This document shows, piece by piece, positions 6,808 through 14,319 of a stretch of 14,959 nt of DNA (position 1 is the stretch's first letter; each line of letters opens with the position of its first letter). Position numbers and translations under genes: made by a program. The stretch spans positions 1 through 14,959 of the forward strand of contig CAIXAY010000372.1 in NCBI GenBank assembly GCA_903917505.1, in the 5' to 3' direction. This DNA is from an uncultured beta proteobacterium. Lineage in GTDB: Bacteria > Pseudomonadota > Gammaproteobacteria > Burkholderiales > Rhodocyclaceae. The notes under the pieces were generated by a model. That model worked only from the letters and a program-made list of their open reading frames with translations, did no database searches and was not told the DNA's origin.

Positions 6808-6810
6808 TCA
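6776..6810 (-). other. In-frame TGA with a SECIS-like hairpin
   Basis: The TGA (6810-6808) is followed by 7 nt and then a 7-bp stem CGCAGAU/AUCUGUG (6800-6794 with 6782-6776, one G-U pair). The 11-nt apical loop begins with G. A further GCA/UGC pairing across a bulge can extend the base. Bacterial SECIS elements are hairpins just 3' of the UGA with a G at the first or second loop position; the loop here begins 14 nt after the UGA, at or slightly below the usual minimum spacing. A competing hairpin, UUGUGCA/UGCGCAA, sits directly behind the UGA. The evidence is suggestive only. Confidence 0.4.
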
Positions 6811-7881
6811 GGTCTTGTCCTTGACCGAAAGCCGCTTCACGCCCGGGTTCGCCGCGAGTTCGCGGTAATAGGCGGCGATGTACGAACAGTTGCCGCTGGC
6901 ATCGAGCAGGTAGCCGTAGGCCTCGCAATTCGGGCGGATGCCGTCGCCGATCGCCGGGCTGTTGGCGAGCATGCGCATGGGGTAGCCGGTCGGCGAAATC
7001 AGGTTGACGACGATCTCGTCTTCGCTCGCCTTGAAGTACTGCTGCTGCACGTCTTCGGGCAGGCCGCACTCGCGCGCCACGGTGAAGCGCGTGGCGACCT
7101 GCACGGCCGCCGCACCGTTTTCGAGGTAGGACACCGCGTCGCTGCCGGTGAAGATGCCGCCGGCCGGAATCAGCGGGATATCGAGATGCTCGGCGGCGAG
7201 CCAGGCAGCGATCTCGGCGACGATCGTCGCCAGGTCGTAATCGGCCCAGTCCATGCCGAAGCCGAGGTGACCGCCGGCCAGCGGCCCTTCGACCACGACG
7301 TAATCAGGCAGGCGGTTGCAGCGCATCGTCTTGCGGATGAACAGCTGCAGCGCGCGCAATGACGATACGATGATGCCCAGTTTCGCGTCGCGAAACCGCG
7401 GATGGTCCTCGATCAGCGCGAACGACCCGAGGTGCAGGCCGGCGGCCAGGGTGATGCCGTCGACGCCGGCATCGAGCGCCGCCTGCATGCGCACGCGCAG
7501 GGTTTCCTTGGGCGCGTTCATGGTCAGCTTTTCCATGCAGTTGACGAAGATCATGCCAGTGCCGCGCTTGGCTTCCATGGTTCTGCCGACGTGCATCTTG
7601 GTCGCCTCGGCGAGCTGGCCGAGGTCGAACTGAACCACCGACTTGTCGGTGTTGGCGACGTTGAATTTGAACTGCTTGAGCTTGTCCTTGACGAACCTGG
7701 CGTTGAAGCGCCGGTCGGCGACCGTGTTGACCATCGCGTCGGAGATATGCCCGACGCCGCCGAGGCGCGCCGCTTCCAGCGCCAGTTCGGCGGTCGAGAT
7801 ATCGACCCCCATGCCGCCGGTGACGATGGGTACATACTCCTTCTTGCCGAACCTCAGGCGAAAATCATCGACACATTTCAT
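6808..7881 (-). CDS. Nitronate monooxygenase-family flavoprotein (COG2070), open up to an in-frame TGA
   Basis: The 357 residues before the TGA form the FMN-binding TIM barrel of the nitronate monooxygenase/2-nitropropane dioxygenase family. GGMGVDIST is at 22-30, NCMEKLTMNAP at 114-124 and AAGLHLGSFA at 146-155. The phosphate-binding blocks are GPLAGGHLGFG (199-209), AGGIFTG (240-246) and GAAAVQVATRF (256-266). Members oxidise nitronates or act on enoyl-like substrates; the true substrate of this subgroup is unknown to me. AAGGA lies 6 bp before the ATG. The frame halts at codon 358 (TGA) after VKDKT, but the conserved C terminus continues in the same frame to 6619. It is thus either a selenoprotein (total 420 residues), a product 63 residues short, or a recent pseudogene. 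Confidence 0.85.
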   Translation of the reverse strand: MKCVDDFRLRFGKKEYVPIVTGGMGVDISTAELALEAARLGGVGHISDAMVNTVADRRFNARFVKDKLKQFKFNVANTDKSVVQFDLGQLAEATKMHVGRTMEAKRGTGMIFVNCMEKLTMNAPKETLRVRMQAALDAGVDGITLAAGLHLGSFALIEDHPRFRDAKLGIIVSSLRALQLFIRKTMRCNRLPDYVVVEGPLAGGHLGFGMDWADYDLATIVAEIAAWLAAEHLDIPLIPAGGIFTGSDAVSYLENGAAAVQVATRFTVARECGLPEDVQQQYFKASEDEIVVNLISPTGYPMRMLANSPAIGDGIRPNCEAYGYLLDASGNCSYIAAYYRELAANPGVKRLSVKDKT

Positions 7882-7921
7882 CTACGTCCTTCCTTACCGG
7901 CCCGCTTACCACCTAGGTCAT

Positions 7922-7951
7922 ATTATCGGCGGTTCGTCCAAAACCGCGCAA
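7922..7951 (-). promoter_or_regulatory. Candidate promoter of the nitronate monooxygenase-family gene with inverted repeat in the spacer
   Basis: On the minus strand a weak -35 TTGCGC (7951-7946) and a -10 GATAAT (7927-7922) are 18 bp apart. Between and overlapping them lies GCGGTT-(7)-AACCGC, perfect 6-bp arms that could bind a regulator and block RNA polymerase. The -35 match is poor, so the call is tentative. Confidence 0.35.
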
Positions 7952-8088
7952 GTTCGCCATTATCGCTCATCCGCCTGCCCTGTGCTGATTCGCCGGGCGC
8001 AATCGCCGCTGCCCAAGGTAAGACTGGGGGCGCCGCCCTTCGTTCAGGGCGTGTATGATCATCGGCGTAAGCAAAGCGGGAGCAGGCG

Positions 8089-8730
8089 ATGAACGACGAC
8101 ATGCTGCACGACCACCCGGCGCCGGCCGCGAGCCAGATCGGCATTGCTCGTCAGGGCGTCTTCGACGCGCCGGCTTTCGAGCGCGCGGTCGGCGACCTGC
8201 TCGCCGCCTGCGGCATCGCGCCCGACCCCGTGCACATGGGCCGCACCGCGCAACGCGTGCGCGAACTGTGGCAGAAGCGCCTGCTCGGCGGTTACGACCT
8301 CGACCCGGCGAGCGCGCTCGGCGAGGGTTTCGCCGATCCGCGCCGCGACATGGTCGTGGTGCGGGGCATCGCCGTGCATGGCGTCTGCCCGCACCACCTG
8401 GTGCCCTTCCGCGGCCTGGCCCACGTTGCCTACCTGCCGGGCGGCCGCTTGCACGGTTTCGGCCGCATCGCGCGCCTGGTCGACGCCATCGGCCACCGCT
8501 TCACTTACCAGGAATGGATGACGCGCGACATCGCCGAAGCGCTGCTGCGCCACGGCCATGCGCGCGGCGCCGCCTGCGTCGTCGAGGCCGAGCAGTTGTG
8601 CCTGCTGCTCGGCGAAGACCGGCGCGGTGACGAGCGCGTCATCACGCAATCATTCACCGGCGAATTCGAAACTTCCGATCAGCTGCGCAACGAGTTCCTG
8701 CGCGCCTGCGGCGGCCCGCGCCGAGACTAG
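8089..8730 (+). CDS. Divergent GTP cyclohydrolase I (FolE-like) protein
   Basis: The 213-residue protein matches the FolE T-fold. Zinc ligands C100 and H103 (CPHH) and C171 (QLC) are kept, as are the catalytic H102, Q141-E142 and R129, and the C-terminal RNEFLRA that E. coli has as RHEFLRA. FolE converts GTP to dihydroneopterin triphosphate. Several active-site residues differ. H179 of E. coli is Q169; Arg185, which holds the triphosphate, is G175; the Ser135-Lys136 pair is G125-R126; and the Glu in CEHH is Pro. The product may therefore differ, or the protein may serve another pteridine-like pathway. GGGAG precedes the ATG by 6 bp; a TATGAT at 8054-8059 may be a -10 box. Its stop is 6 bp from that of the convergent permease gene. 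Confidence 0.8.
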   Translation: MNDDMLHDHPAPAASQIGIARQGVFDAPAFERAVGDLLAACGIAPDPVHMGRTAQRVRELWQKRLLGGYDLDPASALGEGFADPRRDMVVVRGIAVHGVCPHHLVPFRGLAHVAYLPGGRLHGFGRIARLVDAIGHRFTYQEWMTRDIAEALLRHGHARGAACVVEAEQLCLLLGEDRRGDERVITQSFTGEFETSDQLRNEFLRACGGPRRD

Positions 8731-8736
8731 TGGCCG

Positions 8737-9675
8737 CTAGCGCGTGACCAGCGTCAGCACCAGGGGCGTGGTCAGCGCCGCCAGCGCGGTCGATAAAACC
8801 AGGCTGCCGGCGACCGGCCCTTCGAGCGACTCGAAATGCCGCGACATGAGGTAGACGTTGGCGCCGATGGCCATCGACGAGACCAGGACGACAACCTGCG
8901 TTTCGAGCTCGGGCAGACCGAGCAGCCACGCCAGCCCCCAGACCACGAGCGGCTGCACGATCAGCTTGAGGATAGTGATCGCGACGCTGATCTTCCAGCC
9001 GTCGCGGATGCCGTATTCGGCGAGCCCCATGCCCAGCGCGATCAGCGCCATCGGCGCTGCCGCCTGCCCGACCAGGTTGAGCGGCGTATCGACGGCCACC
9101 GGCAGGGTCCAGCCGGTCAGGCTGAACAGCGCGCCGGAAATGATGCCGACGACGATCGGATTGGTGAGCACGCCGCGCGCGGTCCTGGCCAGGCCCGGCA
9201 GGGAAAAGCTGCCGTGCTTGGCCCATTCGACCGAGACGGTGACCAGCGTCCACAGGATCAGCGCGTTGAACACCAGCACCAGCGCCACCGCCGGCAGGGC
9301 CGCGTCGCCGAGCGTGACCTTGGCCAGCGGCAGGCCGAGCATGACGATATTCGAAAACACGCCGCCCAGCCCGAACACCGATTGCGCGGTGCCGTCGAGG
9401 GCGAAGATCTTCCAGGCGACGAGCCGCCCGATCACGAAAACGATCAGGCAGGAACCGAAGAAAGCGATCAACAGGCGCGCATCGACCGGCGGCAGTTTCG
9501 AGAAGTCGCACATCAGGCGGAAGAGCAGCGCCGGCAAGGTCACGGTGAAAACGAAGCGCGTCAGGGCGTCGGACATCGCCACCGGCCAGCCGGAAAAACG
9601 CATCAGCGCATAACCGACGAAGACCAGCGAGAAAAATGGCAGGGCAATCGACAGGTGGTGCAGGAAGGTATCCAT
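8737..9675 (-). CDS. AEC-family permease (auxin efflux carrier/malate permease type)
   Basis: The 312-residue inner-membrane protein has about ten hydrophobic helices in two groups of five, with a central cytoplasmic loop near 145-165 (WAKHGSFSLPGLARTARG). Family features are the early TLPALLFRL, the segment GVFSNIVMLGLPL, the NPIVVGIISGALF that opens the second half, and the broken helix region near MALIALGMGL and SSMAIGANVYLMS. Bacterial AEC members carry malate, malonate or other small carboxylates out or in; the substrate here is unknown. I start at the ATG at 9673-9675; a TTG directly before it would add one residue. The ribosome site is weak. It is convergent with the FolE-like gene and divergent from rluA. 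Confidence 0.9.
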   Translation of the reverse strand: MDTFLHHLSIALPFFSLVFVGYALMRFSGWPVAMSDALTRFVFTVTLPALLFRLMCDFSKLPPVDARLLIAFFGSCLIVFVIGRLVAWKIFALDGTAQSVFGLGGVFSNIVMLGLPLAKVTLGDAALPAVALVLVFNALILWTLVTVSVEWAKHGSFSLPGLARTARGVLTNPIVVGIISGALFSLTGWTLPVAVDTPLNLVGQAAAPMALIALGMGLAEYGIRDGWKISVAITILKLIVQPLVVWGLAWLLGLPELETQVVVLVSSMAIGANVYLMSRHFESLEGPVAGSLVLSTALAALTTPLVLTLVTR

Positions 9676-9863
9676 CAAAAACCGCTCTTCTTATTCCGAT
9701 TGACGCTCGCGCGCAGCGCGACCCTTGCAGCCAGCCCGCGGCCGCCGGCGTCGCCAAATAATCCGCAAGTGTAAAGGATTCGATCGCGCGTGTGCGGATC
9801 GGCGATTCGCGCGACAATACGCGCCGCGTCACCGGCACCACTTTAGGCGAGCAAGCCCTACGG

Positions 9864-10526
9864 ATGAACTCAGCAACGCATAGCGAATTGCCGCACCCTG
9901 GATACACCCTGATCGACGCCGACGCGGCGCTCGTCGTCGTCCATAAGCCGAGCGGCCTGCTCTCCGTTCCCGGACGCGGCGTCGATAAGCAGGACTGCCT
10001 GGTCACGCGCGTGCAAGCCGATTACCCGGACGCGCTGATCGTGCATCGCCTCGATTTCGACACCTCGGGCCTCCTGGTCCTGGCGCGCGGCAAGGCCATG
10101 CATCGTTGCCTGAGCATGCTGTTCCAGAGCCGCGAGGTCGACAAGCGTTACGTCGCGATCGTCGCCGGCAATCTCGCGGACAGCGCCGGCGAAATCAATC
10201 TGCCGCTCATCGTCGACTGGCCGAAGCGCCCGCTGCACAAGGTCGATTTCGAAACCGGCAAACCCTCGCTCACTTTCTATCGGGTATTGAACTACGATTC
10301 CGCGCGCGACGCTTCGCGCGTCGAACTCATCCCGGCGACCGGGCGCACGCACCAGCTGCGCGTGCACATGCAGGCGCTCGGCCATCCTATCCTCGGCGAT
10401 ACGCTTTACGCCGACGCGGCGACGCGCGACAAGGCCGACCGCCTGCTGCTGCACGCCGAGTACCTGGCTTTCGCGCACCCGCAAAGCGGCGCACCCTTGC
10501 GCTTCGACTGCGCCGCTCCTTTCTAG
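9864..10526 (+). CDS. rluA: RluA-type pseudouridine synthase (23S rRNA U746/tRNA U32)
   Basis: With the ATG at 9864 the protein has 220 residues (E. coli RluA has 219) and aligns along its whole length. Shared blocks include VVVHKPSGLLSVPGRG, HRLDFDTSGLLVLA with catalytic D64 (the same number as in E. coli), LPLIVDWPKRP, ETGKP, ATGRTHQLRVHM, LGHPILGDTLYA and LLLHAEYL. It isomerises uridine 746 in 23S rRNA and uridine 32 in some tRNAs. The open frame reaches back to 9792, but the extra 24 residues are not family-like. The DWPKRP and ETGKP blocks favour RluA over the RluC/RluD groups. The ribosome site is weak. Confidence 0.92.
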   Translation: MNSATHSELPHPGYTLIDADAALVVVHKPSGLLSVPGRGVDKQDCLVTRVQADYPDALIVHRLDFDTSGLLVLARGKAMHRCLSMLFQSREVDKRYVAIVAGNLADSAGEINLPLIVDWPKRPLHKVDFETGKPSLTFYRVLNYDSARDASRVELIPATGRTHQLRVHMQALGHPILGDTLYADAATRDKADRLLLHAEYLAFAHPQSGAPLRFDCAAPF

Positions 10527-10632
10527 CCGAGCCAGCGTTGATCCAGCAGGGCTTCTTGAGGATGGCTCCGTTGCCGGCGCAGCCCGCCAGCGCGAAGGCA
10601 CCATTGGAAAAGGACAGGTGCATTTCCAGCGG

Positions 10633-11280
10633 TCAGGCCGATGTGCGGGCAAGTCTTGCTATTTCGTTTGTGAGTTCGCCGGCACCGAGCGCATTCTCGA
10701 AGCGCAGGCGAGCCCGCACGCCATCCACAATGTAATCCAGTCCGTATGCATCAACGCCGATCAACCTGACGCTTGTCGCCAACTGCCTTCTCGAAAGTTC
10801 GATCAAGGCGCTCTCGTCCTTGTCGGCAAGAACTTCGACTTCATTCCAGCCCGTCGCGTCAAGCCACCCCATTTGCCCGAACCCCGCGATATACCTTGCG
10901 CGCTCGATGTGCAAACGGAAAAACATGAAGTCGAGCTCCAGGTACTGCGCCGCTTCCGGTTGGTATCTGAGATACCGGGCGGCGACTTCCGGGCTTGTCC
11001 CGAGGCACTCGAAAGTGCCGAGCAGCGTCATGCGCGCCGCGTTCTGGATATGGGCCTGTCCGGCCTCGACGACCGACAGGCTGGCCCGCGGATCGGCCAG
11101 CAAATTCTTCGTGTGTTCGGCCAGTGCGCTGATCAGCAAGACCGGCTGGTGGCGCCCGTCCGCCACCAGCGGAACGGCCGTGGCATACGGATAGCCCGCC
11201 AACTGTGTCGACTGCGTGGCCAATACCGCGTGCGAAGCCTCGTGCAAGAGATGGATCGCAGCCTCAGTGGATATTTTCAT
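10633..11280 (-). CDS. HugZ-like pyridoxamine 5'-phosphate oxidase-fold protein with DUF2470 domain
   Basis: The 215-residue protein has an N-terminal split-barrel flavin/heme-binding domain (about 5-140: HAVLATQ, GYPYATAVPLVADG, PVLLISALAEHTKNLLADPRASL). A C-terminal DUF2470-like domain follows (about 150-213: GVDAYGLDYIVDGVRARLRFENAL). This order matches HugZ and related proteins, some of which degrade heme to release iron. The iron-binding His of Helicobacter HugZ cannot be placed confidently here, so heme degradation is only possible. It starts 25 bp after the stop of the ABC transporter gene on the same strand; the two are probably one operon. The ribosome site is poor, hinting at translational dependence on the gene before. 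Confidence 0.83.
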   Translation of the reverse strand: MKISTEAAIHLLHEASHAVLATQSTQLAGYPYATAVPLVADGRHQPVLLISALAEHTKNLLADPRASLSVVEAGQAHIQNAARMTLLGTFECLGTSPEVAARYLRYQPEAAQYLELDFMFFRLHIERARYIAGFGQMGWLDATGWNEVEVLADKDESALIELSRRQLATSVRLIGVDAYGLDYIVDGVRARLRFENALGAGELTNEIARLARTSA

Positions 11281-11305
11281 GACGACAATCGGGTAGTGAC
11301 TGCGC

Positions 11306-13105
11306 TCAGGCAGTCGATGCGTTCAACGGGAGATCACGCAATTGCCATTTGCCTGCGCCGAGCAGTTCAAGTTCCTGCGAGTGGAAGTCGAGCAGACTGC
11401 TGCGATGACCCACGCTCACCACGATGGCCTCCGGCAGGGACCGGCGCAACAGCTGATACATCGCATACTCCAGGCCTTCATCCATGGCCGAACTCGCTTC
11501 ATCGAGAAACATCACCTGCGGCCTGTTGAGCAGGATGCGGCCGATGGCGAGGCGCTGCTGCTCGCCGAGCGACAAGGTCCTCGCCCAGTCGCTTTCCTCG
11601 TCAAGGTGCGCGACCAGATGCCCGAGGTGGCATTGGCGCAGAACCTCGGCGGCCTGATCGCCGGCCGGCGCGGCGGTTGGATAGTGCAGGGCCGCGCGCA
11701 GCGTACCCAAGGGCAGGTACGGCTTTTGCGGCAGGAAGAGCGACTGTTCGAGCGGCCGGATCACCCTGCCCTCGACGTAAGGCCACAAGCCGGCGACAGC
11801 GCGCAGCAAGGTGGTCTTGCCGATGCCGGATTGACCGCGGATCAGGATCGACGAGGCGCGCGGCAATGCGAAGTCGAGGTTTTCCACCAGGACGGCGTTG
11901 GCCGGCGTTCGCACGGTCAAGGACTCGACCGCCAGCCGTTGCGCCGCTGACTCGATGCGCGCATTCGGGAGCTTTCCCGTGGCGTCAATCGAATCCAGGA
12001 AGCCGGACAGGCGATTGATGACGGCACGATAAGCGGCGAAACTGTCGTAGGAAGTCCGGAAGAACGACAAGGCGCCTTCGACCTGGCCGAAGGATTGCGC
12101 GGTCTGCATCACGTCGCCGAGCGTAATCTGCTTGCTGAGCAGGCGGGGCGCCTGAACGATGAAGGGAAAGACGACGGCCGTCTGACTGATCGCCAGGTTG
12201 AAGCCCTGGAACTTGAGCGAACGAAAGACGATCGCCCACATATTGCCGATCACGCGCCCGAAGCGCGCCAGCAGGTTGCCGCCTTCGACGCTTTCGCCGC
12301 GATAGAAGGCGATGCTCTCCCCGTATTCACGCAAGCGAATCAGCGCATAACGGAAATTCGCGCTGAGCTGTTCGTTGAGGAAACTCAGGTTGATGAGCGG
12401 CCGGCCGATCTTCAGCGCAAATACCGTCGCCACGATGACGTACAGGTACACCATGAAAACCATTGCCCGCGGGATTTCCACGCTGAACACGGTCAATGAC
12501 CCCGACAGGTTCCAGAGAATGATGCTGAAGGCGAAGAGCGAAACGGTGGCGTCGAGCAGCCCCATCGAAAGCGAAAGCGAACTCGCGACAAAGCTTTCGA
12601 CGTCCTGTTGAATCCGCTGGTCCGGGTTGTCGGCGCTTTGCGGCACGAACTGGCTGCGGTAGTAGGCTTGATTTTCGAGCCAGCGTTCGATCAGCGAATT
12701 CGTCAGCCAGACGCGCCAGCGGATCATGAAAGCCTGTTGCAGGTAGAAGGTCAGCAGCGCGCGGCCGACGTGGATCGCGGCCAGCGTCGCGAAGACCATC
12801 AGCATGAACCAGAAGGCCTTGGCATCGAGTTCTTGCATGGCGCTGTAAAACCCGTTGTACCAGAACGAGAAGAGAACATTGAGACGCACCGCGAACAGCG
12901 TCATGAAAACGATCACCGCAAGCCAGAGCAGCGGCAGCAGGCTGCGTTGCGGATTGAAATAGCTTGCGGCAATTCGTCGAAACTGACGACCCCATATGGT
13001 CCATCGCCCGAGCCCGGCGACCGTGACGGCCAGCCCGATCAAGCTGATGATGAAGGCTTCGCCAAGCCATGCCAGCGTGGCCAGCAGTTCATGATTCCAA
13101 TCCAC
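11306..13105 (-). CDS. SbmA/BacA-like (YddA/Rv1819c type) ABC transporter, fused permease and ATPase
   Basis: The protein has a hydrophobic N-terminal half with about six membrane helices of the ABC_membrane_2/SbmA-BacA type (NVLFSFWYNGFYSAMQ; IRWRVWLTNSLIERWL; NPDQRIQQDVESF) and a C-terminal ATPase. In numbering from the upstream GTG at 13144 (612 residues), Walker A GQSGIGKTT is at 437-445, the Q-loop at Q473, signature LSLGEQQ at 524-530, Walker B VMFLDE at 544-549 and the switch His at 580, all intact. Relatives move peptides, cobalamin or fatty acyl-type substrates across the inner membrane, some as importers. I prefer the GTG at 13105 (599 residues) because GGGAG lies 9 bp upstream; the GTG at 13144 is the alternative. 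A HugZ-like gene follows after 25 bp. Confidence 0.9.
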   Translation of the reverse strand: MDWNHELLATLAWLGEAFIISLIGLAVTVAGLGRWTIWGRQFRRIAASYFNPQRSLLPLLWLAVIVFMTLFAVRLNVLFSFWYNGFYSAMQELDAKAFWFMLMVFATLAAIHVGRALLTFYLQQAFMIRWRVWLTNSLIERWLENQAYYRSQFVPQSADNPDQRIQQDVESFVASSLSLSMGLLDATVSLFAFSIILWNLSGSLTVFSVEIPRAMVFMVYLYVIVATVFALKIGRPLINLSFLNEQLSANFRYALIRLREYGESIAFYRGESVEGGNLLARFGRVIGNMWAIVFRSLKFQGFNLAISQTAVVFPFIVQAPRLLSKQITLGDVMQTAQSFGQVEGALSFFRTSYDSFAAYRAVINRLSGFLDSIDATGKLPNARIESAAQRLAVESLTVRTPANAVLVENLDFALPRASSILIRGQSGIGKTTLLRAVAGLWPYVEGRVIRPLEQSLFLPQKPYLPLGTLRAALHYPTAAPAGDQAAEVLRQCHLGHLVAHLDEESDWARTLSLGEQQRLAIGRILLNRPQVMFLDEASSAMDEGLEYAMYQLLRRSLPEAIVVSVGHRSSLLDFHSQELELLGAGKWQLRDLPLNASTA

Positions 13106-13314
13106 GAATTCTTGCTCCCGAAGAGATTTCCGAATCCCGACCACCGGGCAAGGCGCCCTCGCTCTGATCGCCGCGATACTCCTGTCTTGTTTCGGCCGGA
13201 ACCACCCTGGCCGACAACCGCCACGGGCCAGAGGTTATCATACCGGTGAACATCGATCGCCGGGATGAGAAGCCGGTTTTGCCTGAAATTGAATGTCATA
13301 ATGAGGTGGCGGAA

Positions 13315-14274
13315 ATGAAAATTGTCGTGCTCGACGGGCATACGCTCAATCCGGGTGATCTAAGCTGGAGTCAGCTTGAAGAGCTCGGTGAACTGACGGT
13401 CCATGACATTACGCCGCCTGACTCGGTGGTCGAACGGATCGGCGACGCGCAAGCCGTATTCACCAACAAGACGGTGCTTACCCGCGAACATTTCGCGCAG
13501 CGCCCGAACATCGAGTTCGTCGGCCTGCTGGCGACCGGCTACAACGTCGTCGATATCGCGGCGGCCAAAGAACGTGGCATCCCGGTCTGCAATATTCCGA
13601 CCTATGGCACGATGGCGGTCGCGCAGTTCGCCACGGCGCTGCTCCTCGAACTGTGCCATCACGTCGGCCGGCACAGCGACGACGTGCGCGCCGGAAGCTG
13701 GGCGAAGCACAACGAATTTTGCTACTGGCTCAACCCGCTGCTCGAACTCGACGGCAAGACCCTCGGCGTGATCGGTTTCGGGCGCATCGGCCAGGCCTTC
13801 GCGCGCATCGCGCAGGCGCTCGGCATGAACATCCTGGCCCATGACCAGTTCCCGGACCGCAGCCTGGAAAGCGCCACGCTGCGCTACGTGACGCTCGACG
13901 AGCTTTACGCCGAGTCCGACGTCATCAGCCTGCATTGCCCCCTGTTCGACAACAACAGAGGCATGATCAACCAGGCCGCCATCGCCAAGATGAAGCCCTC
14001 CGCGCTGCTGATCAATACCTCGCGCGGCCCGCTGGTCGTCGAGCAGGACCTCGCCGATGCGCTCAACAGCGGCCGGATCGCCGGCGCCGCGCTCGACGTG
14101 CTGGCGGCGGAGCCGCCGCGGGCCGACAATCCGCTGCTCGCCGCAGCCAACTGCATCGTCACCCCGCACATTGCCTGGGCGACCAGGGAAGCGAGGATGC
14201 GCATCATGGCCACCGCCGTCGAAAATCTGGTGAAATTCATCGGCGGTGCCGCCCAGAACGTGGTCAATCCATGA
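13315..14274 (+). CDS. D-2-hydroxyacid dehydrogenase (glycerate dehydrogenase/hydroxypyruvate reductase-like)
   Basis: The 319-residue protein begins MKIVVLDGHTLNPGDLSW, typical for the group annotated as glycerate dehydrogenase or hydroxypyruvate reductase. It has the split substrate domain, LLATGYNVVDIAAA, YGTMAVAQFATALLLEL, the NAD-binding GFGRIG, NTSRGPLV with the catalytic Arg, the Glu in AAEPPRADNPLL and the catalytic His in TPHIAWAT. It would reduce a 2-oxoacid with NAD(P)H; the exact substrate (glyoxylate, hydroxypyruvate or other) is not determined. I start at the ATG at 13315 with GAGGTGG just upstream; the open frame reaches back to 13246 with residues unlike the family. It is divergent from the ABC transporter gene. 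Confidence 0.92.
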   Translation: MKIVVLDGHTLNPGDLSWSQLEELGELTVHDITPPDSVVERIGDAQAVFTNKTVLTREHFAQRPNIEFVGLLATGYNVVDIAAAKERGIPVCNIPTYGTMAVAQFATALLLELCHHVGRHSDDVRAGSWAKHNEFCYWLNPLLELDGKTLGVIGFGRIGQAFARIAQALGMNILAHDQFPDRSLESATLRYVTLDELYAESDVISLHCPLFDNNRGMINQAAIAKMKPSALLINTSRGPLVVEQDLADALNSGRIAGAALDVLAAEPPRADNPLLAAANCIVTPHIAWATREARMRIMATAVENLVKFIGGAAQNVVNP

Positions 14275-14319
14275 ACGCGGGCAACTCAGCCGGCGCATCC
14301 CGATCGCCAAAGGACAAAA

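Noticed and set aside
8654..10006. 450-codon open frame on the minus strand across the permease gene
   Set aside because: It overlaps the AEC permease in another frame on the same strand and parts of folE-like and rluA; Arg/Gly/Ala-rich with no motif.
10387..10623. 78-codon minus-strand frame starting MHLSFSNGAFALAGCAG
   Set aside because: Its start looks protein-like, but most of it lies antisense to the end of rluA and I recognise no family; not enough support to call a gene.
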